From DASRSS01 sp035656335 (GTDB taxonomy: Bacteria; Actinomycetota; Actinomycetes; Mycobacteriales; Jatrophihabitantaceae), in contig DASRSS010000041.1 of NCBI GenBank assembly GCA_035656335.1, forward strand, positions 1-17,192: DNA of 17,192 nucleotides, written 5' to 3'. Below are positions 1 to 7,487 of this stretch, one piece after another. The notes under the pieces are model-generated. The model was given only the letters and a program-made list of their open reading frames with translations. It did not search any database and was not told the DNA's origin. A program made the translations under genes and the position numbers. The stretch's first letter is position 1, and each line of letters opens with the position of its first letter.

Positions 1-89
1 CGGTGGACGTGACCGGTGACCCGGACGACCTGGACACCCCGGCGGACCTCGCGCGCTGGGAGAGCACGCGAGGACGCGGCGTCAGTTGA
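1..89 (+). CDS. C-terminal end of a probable MobA-like nucleotidyltransferase (partial)
   Basis: Only the last 28 codons are in the window, in the frame whose codons begin at base 3, ending with TGA at 87-89. The peptide contains DDLDTPADLARWE. An acidic run followed by D-TP-DL is the usual C-terminal signature of MobA-like NTP transferases such as molybdenum cofactor guanylyltransferase and its relatives. These transfer a nucleotide from an NTP to a phosphorylated cofactor or sugar. No catalytic motif is visible because the Rossmann-like N-terminal domain lies off the left edge. The gene is convergent with the scramblase-like gene, and the two stop codons overlap by eight bases. The exact substrate cannot be inferred. 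A coincidental open frame is possible but unlikely, given the motif and the clean stop. Confidence 0.5.
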   Translation, partial: VDVTGDPDDLDTPADLARWESTRGRGVS

Positions 90-912
90 AGCCGCGCGAG
101 TCCTGCTTGAGGGCGGTGTCGACGCACAGCGCGGACGCCACGACTAAGACGCGCAGCGGATCGTCCAACTGCCGGTGCACCTGCACGACGTAGTTGTCCG
201 CGGTAGTGAACATGGTCTTGGCCAGGCCCTCCCACGTCTTGGTGATGCGGGCGACCTCGGTGTCGGTGTGGTCGCGGATGTTGAAGTTCCACGCGCGCCA
301 GTTCTCGCCGTTGATCGAACCGATCTGCCGGCCGCCGGCCTCGATCGCGAAACGGATCTTGCCGATCGCGTTCTGCTGCACGATCTGGCCGATCTCGCGT
401 CCACCCGGGTCGGTGACGATCACCCGCGACTTGATCAGCTTGGCCGGGCGGGTCAGGCCGAGCAGCACGTTGCCCTGCATGTCCACGACCTGCAGCGAAT
501 GGGTGAGGTACTGGTCGTACGACGTGAATAGCCGCACTGCCTTCTTCAGCGCGTTCTGGCCGACCTCGCGAACGGCCGCGAGCTGCGTGCCGTTCTGGTC
601 GTAGACGGCGTACTCGTTGCTGACCTCGACCAGCTTCGCCTTCTGGTTCACGACCAGGATCGGCTCGGCGAAGATCGAACCCGTCCCGGCGAAGGCAGCG
701 GTCCCCGCGGTGCCCGCGGCGGACACGTCGCCGACCACGCGGGCGGTGTCGCGCTGGACCGTCGGCACGTGCGCGGTGCCGGTCGGCGGATCGGTGGACG
801 GGCGGCCGTGCGACGAGACGTGCTCGGTCCACCGGGTGCCGTCGTAGTAGCGCAGTTCGTGCCGGCCGAACGGGTCGGCGTACCAGTCGGCGGGCGCGGA
901 CGGTGTCGTCAT
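82..912 (-). CDS. DUF2510 domain-scramblase-like (LURP-one/Tubby-fold) protein
   Basis: The protein has about 276 residues in two parts. Residues 9-33 form a DUF2510 segment with the hallmark pattern W-Y-x-DP, then LRYYDG, then W-T-x-H. A linker rich in Gly, Ala and Thr follows to about residue 78. From about 80 to 270 the sequence resembles the phospholipid scramblase/LURP-one family, with a repeated beta-strand pattern: a VVNQKAKLVE opening, then YAVYD, VVDMQGN and IVTDPGGREIG. No clear membrane span is seen, except that the C-terminal stretch around VLVVASALCVDTAL is hydrophobic, as in scramblases. DUF2510 is common at the N-termini of actinobacterial membrane-associated proteins and has no settled function. 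I chose ATG at 912 over GTG at 921 because AGGG lies about eight bases before the ATG, whereas it abuts the GTG. It is probably the last gene of a three-gene minus-strand operon. Lipid-scrambling activity is not shown by the sequence. Confidence 0.85.
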   Translation of the reverse strand: MTTPSAPADWYADPFGRHELRYYDGTRWTEHVSSHGRPSTDPPTGTAHVPTVQRDTARVVGDVSAAGTAGTAAFAGTGSIFAEPILVVNQKAKLVEVSNEYAVYDQNGTQLAAVREVGQNALKKAVRLFTSYDQYLTHSLQVVDMQGNVLLGLTRPAKLIKSRVIVTDPGGREIGQIVQQNAIGKIRFAIEAGGRQIGSINGENWRAWNFNIRDHTDTEVARITKTWEGLAKTMFTTADNYVVQVHRQLDDPLRVLVVASALCVDTALKQDSRGFN

Positions 913-948
913 GGCGGACACCCTACGTCGGCGCGACCGGCCCCGGCA

Positions 949-1476
949 TCAGATCGGACGGATGCCCGCTATGTGCCTGCGCGCCAGCGCCGGGTAGTAG
1001 GTCGGGTTCATCTTCACCCACATCTCGGCGGGAGTTCCGGCGATCTCGCGCTTGACGACGGCGGGTGCTCCCGCGGCCAGCACACCCGGCGGGATCGTCG
1101 CGCCCGGCTGCACGAGCGACAGCGCGGCGACCAGCGAACCGGCACCGATGCGTGCGCCGTCCAGGACGACGCAGCCGTTGCCGACCAGGGCCTCATCCTC
1201 GAGCACCGCGCCGTGCACGACGCACTGGTGCGCGACGGTCGCGCCGCGGCCGATCTCGGTCGTCACCGTCGGCGGGCAGTGCAACACCGAGCCGTCCTGC
1301 ACGTTGGCGTTCTCGCGGATCACGATCGGGCCGTCGTCGCCGCGCAGCACCGCGCCGTACCAGACCGAGGCGCCCGACTCGACCGTCACGTCCCCGATCA
1401 ACGTCGCGGTGGGCGCGATGAACGCGTCGGCCGCGACGGTCGGCCGCTTGCCCTCGTACTCGTACAGGAACGCCAC
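949..1476 (-). CDS. Gamma-class carbonic anhydrase-like hexapeptide-repeat protein
   Basis: This 175-residue protein is almost entirely a left-handed beta-helix of hexapeptide repeats, the size and layout of the YrdA/CaiE/gamma-carbonic anhydrase family. The core signature SVWYGAVLRGD is at 37-47 and NVQDGSVLH at 58-66. The three histidines that bind the catalytic metal in gamma-carbonic anhydrases are all present: His66, His83 and His88 (the latter two in VAHQCVVHG). The usual start of the C-terminal helix, after GAPAVVKREI, is intact. Gamma enzymes catalyse reversible CO2 hydration as trimers, but many bacterial homologues have weak or no activity, so the assignment is to the family and not to proven catalysis. 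The GTG start at 1476 is preceded by GGGAG about five bases upstream. The gene lies 36 bases before the scramblase-like gene and 31 bases after the DinB gene, consistent with one transcript. Confidence 0.9.
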   Translation of the reverse strand: MAFLYEYEGKRPTVAADAFIAPTATLIGDVTVESGASVWYGAVLRGDDGPIVIRENANVQDGSVLHCPPTVTTEIGRGATVAHQCVVHGAVLEDEALVGNGCVVLDGARIGAGSLVAALSLVQPGATIPPGVLAAGAPAVVKREIAGTPAEMWVKMNPTYYPALARRHIAGIRPI

Positions 1477-1507
1477 GGGTTCTCCCTCGCTTCTAGGCAG
1501 ACTCGGA

Positions 1508-2098
1508 TCAGGACCGGAACTGGTCGGCCACGGACTGCAGCCGGTCGCGGTAACCGGACCACCAGGACTGCTCGGCCTCCGGCAGGTTGCTGTTCTTGGC
1601 CTGCATCCCGGCCGCGCCGTCGATGAGTTCGCGCACGATGTCGGCGTGGCCGGCGTGCCGGTGCGTCTCGGCGGTCGTGTGCACCAGCAGCCGGTGCAGC
1701 GTCGGGTTCTGCCGGTCGGCCGGCCACCACGGGATGCGCCCGGTCGTGTCCAGGTCCAGCGAGGTGATCGTCTCGTCGGCGTGCGCGGTGACCCGGCGGT
1801 AGAGATCGACGACGTCCTCGCGGGTCTCGTCCGCGCGCGCCCACATGTCGGTGTTGGGCTCGTCCTCGTCGGCGGTGAACCAGTCCGGCGTGCCGGGCAT
1901 CGGACGGTCGAACGCTATCCCGAAGTAGCCCCACTCCACCCAGGACAGGTGCTTGATCAGGCCGAGCAGGTTCGTGCCCGTGGGCACCAGCGGGCGGCGG
2001 ACGTCGTAGTCGTCCAGGCCGTCCAGCTTCCAGAGCAACGCCTCGCGGCCCGCGCGCAGGTACCGGTGCAGGTTGTCCTTGTGCTCCGATTCGCTCAC
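1508..2098 (-). CDS. DinB/DUF664-family putative metal-dependent protein
   Basis: This 196-residue protein matches the DUF664 branch of the DinB four-helix-bundle superfamily. The conserved landmarks are an N-terminal helix with L-x-K-L-x-G-L, then LLGLIKHLSWVE with His50, and a C-terminal ETHRHAGHADIVRE with His146, His148 and His151. In this superfamily a histidine triad on the bundle holds a divalent metal. Relatives in actinobacteria include mycothiol-dependent transferases and isomerases, which makes a thiol-dependent detoxification role plausible but unproven here. The start is GTG at 2098, preceded by a modest CAGG. It is the first gene of a probable three-gene operon running left, divergent from thrS with 94 bases between the two starts. 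Family membership is secure; substrate is unknown. Confidence 0.85.
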   Translation of the reverse strand: MSESEHKDNLHRYLRAGREALLWKLDGLDDYDVRRPLVPTGTNLLGLIKHLSWVEWGYFGIAFDRPMPGTPDWFTADEDEPNTDMWARADETREDVVDLYRRVTAHADETITSLDLDTTGRIPWWPADRQNPTLHRLLVHTTAETHRHAGHADIVRELIDGAAGMQAKNSNLPEAEQSWWSGYRDRLQSVADQFRS

Positions 2099-2140
2099 GC
2101 GCTACAGCCTGCCAGGTCCGAACGCGCGGGACACGGCCAC

Positions 2141-2146
2141 TAGCAT
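2141..2146 (+). promoter_or_regulatory. Candidate -10 element for thrS
   Basis: TAGCAT fits the actinobacterial TANNNT -10 consensus. It lies about 50 bases before the thrS start, which would give a leader of roughly 40 bases. No convincing -35 hexamer is visible 16-19 bases upstream. I see no T-box-like leader, and the space is too short for one. Confidence 0.35.
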
Positions 2147-2192
2147 TCCCTGCAGTGCTCGATCCGCATGAACCGTCCCGAGGAGTGCCCTA

Positions 2193-4241
2193 GTGTCCGC
2201 CAGCGCCCAGTCGTCCGTACCCGCCCAGCGCGTCCGGGTTGCGGCCGGCACGACGGCGGCCGACGCGCTGCAGCAGGCGGGCGTCGACGTCACCGGTCCG
2301 ACCGGCGCGGTCGTCGTGCGGACGCCGGACGGCACGCTCAAGGACCTGGACTGGGTCGCGGACGCTGACACCGAGGTCGAGGTGGTGACCGCGTCGTCGC
2401 CGGACGGGCTCGCGGTGCTGCGGCACTCGACCGCGCACGTGATGGCGCAGGCCGTCCAGGAGCTGTTCCCGGGCACGCTGCTGGGCATCGGCCCGCCGGT
2501 GCAGGACGGCTTCTACTACGACTTCCTGCCCTCGCGCCCGTTCACACCCGAGGACCTCACCGCGATCGAGAAGAAGATGGGCGAGATCATCAAGGCCGGG
2601 CAGCGGTTCTCGCGCCGTCCCATCGACGACGACGACGCGCGGCACGAGCTGGCGCACGAGAAGTTCAAGCTGGAGCTGATCGGGCTGAAGTCCTCCGCAG
2701 ACAGCGCGGCCGAGGGCGCGTCCGTCGAGGTCGGCGCCGGTGGCCTCACCATGTACGACAACCTCGACGCCAAGACCGGCGCGCAGGTGTGGACGGACCT
2801 GTGCCGCGGCCCGCACCTGCCGACCACCAAGCGCATTCCGGCGTTCAAGCTGATGCGAACCGCCGCCGCGTATTGGCGCGGCAACGAGAAGAACCCACAG
2901 CTGCAGCGCATCTACGGCACCGCGTGGGCGTCCCGCGACGAGCTGAAGGCGTACCTGAACCGGCTCGAGGAGGCCGCCAAGCGCGACCACCGCAAGCTCG
3001 GCACCGACCTGGACCTGTTCAGCTTCCCGGACGAGATCGGCTCCGGCCTGCCCGTCTTCCACCCCAAGGGCGGCGTGATCAAGCGGGTGATGGAGGACTA
3101 CGTCCGGCAGCGGCACATGGAGGAGGGCTTCGAGTACGTCGGCACGCCGCACATCACCAAGCAGCACGTCTTCGAGATGTCCGGCCACCTGCCCTACTAC
3201 GCCGACGGCATGTTCCCGCCCATGGAGATGGAGGGCGCGACCTACTACCTCAAGGCCATGAACTGCCCGATGCACAACCTGATCTTCCGGTCGCGCGGGC
3301 GGTCCTACCGCGAGCTGCCGCTGCGCCTGTTCGAGTTCGGGCACGTGTACCGCAACGAGAAGTCGGGCGTGATCCACGGGCTGACCCGCGTCCGCGGCTT
3401 CGCGCAGGACGACTCGCACTCCTACGTGACGCCCGAGCAGGCGCCGGGGGAGATCCAGCACCTGCTGAACTTCTGCCTGGGGCTGTTCCGCGACTTCGGC
3501 CTGGACGACTACTACCTCGAGCTGTCCACCCGCGACGACTCACACCCGGACAAGTTCGTCGGGTCGGACGAGGACTGGGCGGCCGCGACGAAGGTGCTCG
3601 AGGACGTCGCGATCGCGTCCGGGCTGGAGCTGGTGCCCGACCCGGGCGGGGCGGCCTACTACGGGCCGAAGATCTCGGTGCAGTGCCGCGACGCGATCGG
3701 CCGCACGTGGCAGATGTCGACGATCCAGTACGACTTCAACCAGCCGAAGGGTTTCCAGCTGGAGTACCAGGCCGCGGACGGGTCGCGGCAGCAGCCGGTG
3801 ATGATCCACTCGGCGAAGTTCGGCTCCATCGAGCGGTTCATCGGCGTGCTGACCGAGCACTACGCGGGCGCGTTCCCGGCCTGGCTGTCGCCGGTGCAGG
3901 TGATCGCGATCCCGATCAGCTCCGAGCAGGACGACTACCTGTACGACGTCGCGAAGCGCCTGCGCGCAAAGGGGATCCGGGTCGAGGTCGACACGTCCGA
4001 CGACCGCATGCAGAAGAAGATCCGCACCGCGCAGAAGCAGAAGGTGCCGTTCATGCTGCTGGCCGGAGCGCAGGACGTCGAGGCGGGCGCGGTGTCGTTC
4101 CGCTACCGGGACGGTTCGCAGCGCAACGGCATCGCGATCGACCAGGCGGTGGACGAGATCGTCGAGTTCGTGGCGAGCCGCAGCAACGTGTCGCCGTCGG
4201 CTGAATCGGCTGGGTCTGCCGAGTCGACCGAGTCGGCCTGA
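2193..4241 (+). CDS. thrS: Threonyl-tRNA synthetase
   Basis: This cytoplasmic enzyme charges tRNA-Thr with threonine using ATP. All domains of the bacterial class II enzyme are present in its 682 residues: an N-terminal TGS domain (about 10-66), an editing domain, a catalytic core (about 270-560) and an anticodon-binding domain (about 565-660). The editing site is intact, with His78 and His82 in HSTAH and Cys204 and His208 in LCRGPH. The zinc ligands of the active site are Cys358 (MNCPMH), His409 (QDDSH) and His539 (VMIH). Motif 2 is around HVYRNE at 384-389 and motif 3 around GSIERF at 544-549. The residues after His539 read SAKF where many bacteria have RA, probably a lineage variant. The last 16 residues are a Ser/Ala/Glu tail. 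The GTG start at 2193 is fixed by AGGAG at 2181-2185. The HIT gene follows after 11 bases. Confidence 0.98.
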   Translation: MSASAQSSVPAQRVRVAAGTTAADALQQAGVDVTGPTGAVVVRTPDGTLKDLDWVADADTEVEVVTASSPDGLAVLRHSTAHVMAQAVQELFPGTLLGIGPPVQDGFYYDFLPSRPFTPEDLTAIEKKMGEIIKAGQRFSRRPIDDDDARHELAHEKFKLELIGLKSSADSAAEGASVEVGAGGLTMYDNLDAKTGAQVWTDLCRGPHLPTTKRIPAFKLMRTAAAYWRGNEKNPQLQRIYGTAWASRDELKAYLNRLEEAAKRDHRKLGTDLDLFSFPDEIGSGLPVFHPKGGVIKRVMEDYVRQRHMEEGFEYVGTPHITKQHVFEMSGHLPYYADGMFPPMEMEGATYYLKAMNCPMHNLIFRSRGRSYRELPLRLFEFGHVYRNEKSGVIHGLTRVRGFAQDDSHSYVTPEQAPGEIQHLLNFCLGLFRDFGLDDYYLELSTRDDSHPDKFVGSDEDWAAATKVLEDVAIASGLELVPDPGGAAYYGPKISVQCRDAIGRTWQMSTIQYDFNQPKGFQLEYQAADGSRQQPVMIHSAKFGSIERFIGVLTEHYAGAFPAWLSPVQVIAIPISSEQDDYLYDVAKRLRAKGIRVEVDTSDDRMQKKIRTAQKQKVPFMLLAGAQDVEAGAVSFRYRDGSQRNGIAIDQAVDEIVEFVASRSNVSPSAESAGSAESTESA

Positions 4242-4252
4242 GCGGCGGCCCG

Positions 4253-4798
4253 ATGGCGGAGGACGTCGAGGACGAGGCCGGGTTCGCCGGCGAGCCCGAC
4301 GCGTTCGGGCGGCTCTGGACGCCGCACCGACTCGTCTACATCAAGGGCCAGAACAAGCCCGATCACGACGAGGCGGGCGAGGATTGCCCGTTCTGCCGCG
4401 CGCCGGCGGGGTCGGACGAGGACGGGCTGATCGTCGCGCGCGGTGAGCTGGTGTACGCGGTGCTGAACCTGTACCCGTACAACTCCGGGCACCTGCTTAC
4501 CGTCCCGTACCGGCACGTCGCCGACTACACCGACCTGACTGTGCCCGAGACCGCCGAGCTGGGCGATTTCACGCAGCGGGCGATGCGTGCGCTGCGCGCC
4601 GCGATGGGGCCGCACGGGTTCAACATCGGTCTGAACCAGGGCAACGTCGCCGGCGCGGGCATCGCCGCGCACCTGCACCAGCACGTGGTGCCGCGCTGGG
4701 GCGGCGACACGAACTTCATGCCGGTCGTCGGGCAGACGCGGGTGTTGCCGCAGTTGCTCTCCGACGCCCGGGCGGCCGTGGCTGCGGCCTGGGTCTGA
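4253..4798 (+). CDS. HIT-family protein, probable Ap4A phosphorylase/hydrolase
   Basis: This 181-residue histidine-triad protein has the triad His140-Leu-His142-Gln-His144-Val-Val, followed by PRWGGDTNFMPV, a tail typical of the actinobacterial Ap4A-type HIT group. The middle histidine is the nucleophile that forms a nucleotidyl-enzyme intermediate. A CPFC pair (Cys45 and Cys48) near the N-terminus probably binds zinc together with downstream histidines. The mycobacterial homologue that also follows thrS (Rv2613c) has been described as a diadenosine tetraphosphate phosphorylase. The pairing makes sense, because Ap4A arises as a side product of aminoacyl-tRNA synthetases. The ATG at 4253 lacks a strong ribosome-binding site and lies 11 bases after the thrS stop, so translation is probably coupled. 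Other dinucleoside polyphosphates could be substrates. Confidence 0.9.
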   Translation: MAEDVEDEAGFAGEPDAFGRLWTPHRLVYIKGQNKPDHDEAGEDCPFCRAPAGSDEDGLIVARGELVYAVLNLYPYNSGHLLTVPYRHVADYTDLTVPETAELGDFTQRAMRALRAAMGPHGFNIGLNQGNVAGAGIAAHLHQHVVPRWGGDTNFMPVVGQTRVLPQLLSDARAAVAAAWV

Positions 4799-4838
4799 GG
4801 CGCCGGCTGCCGGCGGTGGCTGAGTCACCGCCCATCGA

Positions 4839-4844
4839 TAGCGT
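4839..4844 (+). promoter_or_regulatory. Candidate -10 element for the amidohydrolase, leaderless spacing
   Basis: TAGCGT fits TANNNT and ends seven bases before ATG 4852, the distance expected when transcription begins at the start codon itself. No Shine-Dalgarno sequence is seen before that ATG, which fits a leaderless message. The -35 region is unremarkable. Confidence 0.35.
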
Positions 4845-4851
4845 TCATCGC

Positions 4852-5952
4852 ATGGTGCTGCACGTGCGCGGAGTGTTCCTGCCGGACCAGACGGAACGCG
4901 ACGCCTGGATCGTCGAGGGCCGCCTCACCTTCAGCCGGCCGACAACTCCGGGAACGGACGAGGCGGAGACGATCGCCGACGGCGGCTGGATCATCCCGGG
5001 CCTGATCGACGCCCACTGCCACGTCGGCCTCGCCCCGCAGGGTCACGTCGCCGACCCGGACGGTCAGGCGGCGCAGGCGCTGCTCGACCGCAACGCCGGG
5101 GCCCTGCTGCTGCGCGACGCCGGCTCGCCGGTCGACAACACGTCGGTGCAGCGGCGCGACGACCTGCCCCGGCTGATCCGCGCCGGCCGGCACATCGCCC
5201 GTCCGCACCGTTACATCCGCGGCCTCGGCGTCGAGATCGAACCGTCCGACTTGGTAGCCGAGGTCGAGCGCCAGGTGGCCAACGGCGACGGGTGGGTGAA
5301 GCTCGCGGCCGACTGGATCGACCGCGACCTCGGCGACCTCGCCCCCGTCTGGCCCGACGACGAACTCGCGCGTGCCGTCGCCCGCGCGCACGAACTCGGT
5401 GCCCGCGTCGCTGCGCACGTCTTCGGCGAGGACGCGCTGCCCGGCCTGATCGCCGCCGGCATCGACTCCATCGAGCACGGCACCGGGCTCACCGACGACC
5501 TGATCACGGCAGCCGCGGCGTCCGGCGCCGCCGTCGTACCCACCTTGATCAATATCGACAACTTCCCGTCCATCGCGCTGTCCGGCGCCGCGAAGTACCC
5601 GACCTACGCCGCGCACATGCGCTCGCTGTTCGCCACCTCCCGCGAACGCATCCGCGCGGCCTGGGAGGCCGGCGTCCCGATCTACACCGGCACGGACGCG
5701 GGCGGCTCGCTGCCGCACGGCCTGATCCGGGACGAGATCCGCGCGCTCGTCGGCGCCGGGATCCCGCAGCCGGAGGTCCTCGCCCAAGCCTCCTGGCGCG
5801 GACGCGAGTGGCTCGGCCTGCCCGGCATCGACCCGAACCGCGACGAGGGCGCGCCCGCCGATCTCGTCGTCTACGACACCGACCCACGGACGGATCTGGC
5901 AGCGCTGCACTCCCCGCGGCGGACGGTGCTGCGTGGCGCGGTCGTCGCCTGA
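4852..5952 (+). CDS. Amidohydrolase-family metal-dependent hydrolase
   Basis: The protein has 366 residues from the ATG at 4852 and is a two-domain amidohydrolase: a small beta-sandwich split between the two ends and a central TIM barrel. Metal-site residues are in place: His55 and His57 in DAHCHVG, Lys150 in GWVKLAADW (probably carboxylated), His189 in AAHVFG, His209 in EHGTGL and Asp282 in TGTDAGG. The C-terminal ADLVVYDTDPRTDL is the standard re-entry strand of imidazolonepropionase/prolidase-like members. The natural substrate is unknown; cyclic amides, dipeptides and similar compounds are hydrolysed within this superfamily. An in-frame GTG at 4816 would add 12 residues, but homologues as I recall them begin with the HVRGV segment, and the upstream -10-like hexamer also favours 4852. 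In mycobacteria the lipid gene pgsA follows the HIT gene, so this position is occupied differently here. Confidence 0.88.
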   Translation: MVLHVRGVFLPDQTERDAWIVEGRLTFSRPTTPGTDEAETIADGGWIIPGLIDAHCHVGLAPQGHVADPDGQAAQALLDRNAGALLLRDAGSPVDNTSVQRRDDLPRLIRAGRHIARPHRYIRGLGVEIEPSDLVAEVERQVANGDGWVKLAADWIDRDLGDLAPVWPDDELARAVARAHELGARVAAHVFGEDALPGLIAAGIDSIEHGTGLTDDLITAAAASGAAVVPTLINIDNFPSIALSGAAKYPTYAAHMRSLFATSRERIRAAWEAGVPIYTGTDAGGSLPHGLIRDEIRALVGAGIPQPEVLAQASWRGREWLGLPGIDPNRDEGAPADLVVYDTDPRTDLAALHSPRRTVLRGAVVA

Positions 5953-5959
5953 ACGGCGG

Positions 5960-5965
5960 TAGAAT
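5960..5965 (+). promoter_or_regulatory. Candidate -10 element for the MFS transporter gene
   Basis: TAGAAT matches the -10 consensus TATAAT at five of six positions and ends ten bases before the ATG at 5976. A start site six to nine bases downstream would give a leader of only a few bases. There is no Shine-Dalgarno sequence and no clear -35 hexamer. It lies just after the amidohydrolase stop, so the transporter may have its own promoter. Confidence 0.45.
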
Positions 5966-5975
5966 CTGACACGTC

Positions 5976-7346
5976 ATGCTTCGTGCCGCCGCCACGGATC
6001 CCGGAGCCGGCAGCACTCGACGTCCCGCCCCTGCCTCGCGCACGGCCGTGTCCGGCTGGCTGCTGGCCGTGTCCGTGTACCTGCTCGCGGTGCTGCACCG
6101 CAGCTCGCTTGGTGTGGCCGGACTCCTGGCCGAGCACCGGTTCGGCATCTCGCCCGCGCAGCTGAGCGTTTTCATCTTCCTGCAGTTGGGCGTGTACGCG
6201 GCCATGCAGGTCCCGACCGGCGTGCTCGTCGACCGGTACGGTCCGCGGCGCCTGCTGATCGCGGCATCGTTGCTGATGGGCTGCGCACAACTGCTGTTCG
6301 CGCTGGTGCCGTCCTATCCGCTCGCGCTGCTCGCCCGCGCCGTGCTCGGCTGCGGTGACGCGCTCACCTTCATCAGCGTGCTGCGCTTCGCGGCCACCCA
6401 CTTCAGCGCCCGCCGGTACCCGGTGCTTGTCGCGCTCACCAGCATGGCCGGCACCGTCGGGAACGTCCTGGCCACGCTGCCGCTCGCGGTCGTGCTGCAC
6501 CACGCCGGCTGGGGCTTCGGCTTCGGTGTGGCGGCGGTCGGCTCGCTCGTCACCGGCGTCGCGGTCTGGTCTTTGTTGCCGGACACCACCGCGGTGCCGC
6601 ACCCGATCCGGGCCGCCGCGCAGTTCCGTGCCGGCGTGCGCTCCGTGCGCGGACGCGTCCGGGCAGCGTGGGCGCTGTCCGGCACCCGGCTCGGCTTCTG
6701 GGTGCACTTCTCGTGCATGTCGGCGAACACCGCGTTCGCCGTGCTGTGGGGCAACTCCTACCTGGTCAAGGCGGCGGGCTTCAGCGACTCCGGCGCGGGA
6801 GCCGTGCTCATGTACGGCGTCATCGCGGCCGCGATCGCCAGCCCGGTGGTCGGTTGGCTGATCGGGCACCGGCCGATCGTGCGCGTGCCGCTCGCGATCG
6901 GCACCTGCCTCGTGACGATCGCCGGCTGGCTGGTCCTGGTGACCGCGTTCGGGAACCTCCCGCCGCAGGGGTACGTGCTGATGCTGTTCGTGGTGATGGC
7001 GCTCGGCGGCCCCGCGTCGATGGCCGCGTTCGCGCTGGCGCGCGACTACAACCAGGCGCGCACGCTCGGCACGGCCAGCGGTGTGGTCAACGTGGGCGGC
7101 TTCTTGGCGACCGTGATCATCGCGCTCGGCATCGGCTGGGTGCTGGACGCGCTCGGCGGCAGCACCCCGCGCACGCTGCGCTGGGCGGTGCTCGTCGCGG
7201 TAGCGGTACAGGCGTTCGGCACGGTGCGGATGATCGTCTGGCTGCGCCGGCTGCGGGCCTTCGCGCTGGAGCGGATCGCGGCGGGGGAGCACGTGCCCGT
7301 CGCCGTCGTGCGGCGCCGCTGGGACCTGGCCGACCGCGCCCGCTGA
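5976..7346 (+). CDS. Major facilitator superfamily transporter
   Basis: This integral membrane protein of 456 residues has about 12 hydrophobic segments. After a charged N-terminal tail (1-24) the first span runs about 25-41. The MFS loop 2-3 signature is DRYGPRRLL (86-94, inside GVLVDRYGPRRLL), and its relic after the sixth span is VGWLIGHRP. A basic, cytoplasmic central loop (about 205-235, rich in Arg) divides the halves. The phrase HRSSLGVAG at the end of the first span is characteristic of a widespread actinobacterial MFS group of unknown substrate. A proton-driven exporter or importer is expected, but the cargo cannot be read from the sequence. The ATG start lacks a Shine-Dalgarno site. 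The gene lies 23 bases after the amidohydrolase stop and is followed by a strong hairpin. Possible functional coupling with the amidohydrolase is only inference. Confidence 0.9.
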   Translation: MLRAAATDPGAGSTRRPAPASRTAVSGWLLAVSVYLLAVLHRSSLGVAGLLAEHRFGISPAQLSVFIFLQLGVYAAMQVPTGVLVDRYGPRRLLIAASLLMGCAQLLFALVPSYPLALLARAVLGCGDALTFISVLRFAATHFSARRYPVLVALTSMAGTVGNVLATLPLAVVLHHAGWGFGFGVAAVGSLVTGVAVWSLLPDTTAVPHPIRAAAQFRAGVRSVRGRVRAAWALSGTRLGFWVHFSCMSANTAFAVLWGNSYLVKAAGFSDSGAGAVLMYGVIAAAIASPVVGWLIGHRPIVRVPLAIGTCLVTIAGWLVLVTAFGNLPPQGYVLMLFVVMALGGPASMAAFALARDYNQARTLGTASGVVNVGGFLATVIIALGIGWVLDALGGSTPRTLRWAVLVAVAVQAFGTVRMIVWLRRLRAFALERIAAGEHVPVAVVRRRWDLADRAR

Positions 7347-7368
7347 CCCGCAAAGAAGCGGACGTGCC

Positions 7369-7403
7369 ACGGCCTCCTCGAACCCATACTTCGAGGAGGC
7401 CGT
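7369..7403. terminator. Bidirectional hairpin between convergent genes
   Basis: A perfect 14-bp inverted repeat (arms 7369-7382 and 7390-7403, first arm ACGGCCTCCTCGAA) encloses a 7-base loop. It lies 22 bases after the MFS stop and about 85 bases from the end of the convergent GH1 gene, the ideal place for a shared terminator. There is no U-tract on either side, as is common for GC-rich actinobacterial terminators. Confidence 0.8.
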
Positions 7404-7487
7404 CACCTCCTGTGTAACACCGCGCACCGGCGGACCGGCGCAGCCACGCCGTCACCAGTGCTGCCGGTCACGCCGGCGGGACGAACC

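Noticed and set aside
2099..2192. A T-box or other riboswitch before thrS
   Set aside because: The gap to the divergent gene is only 94 bases and contains no T-box or specifier-loop features.
3810..3821. Unusual residues after the third zinc ligand of ThrRS (His539 followed by SAKF)
   Set aside because: All zinc ligands and motifs are kept, so this looks like a lineage variant, not a defect.
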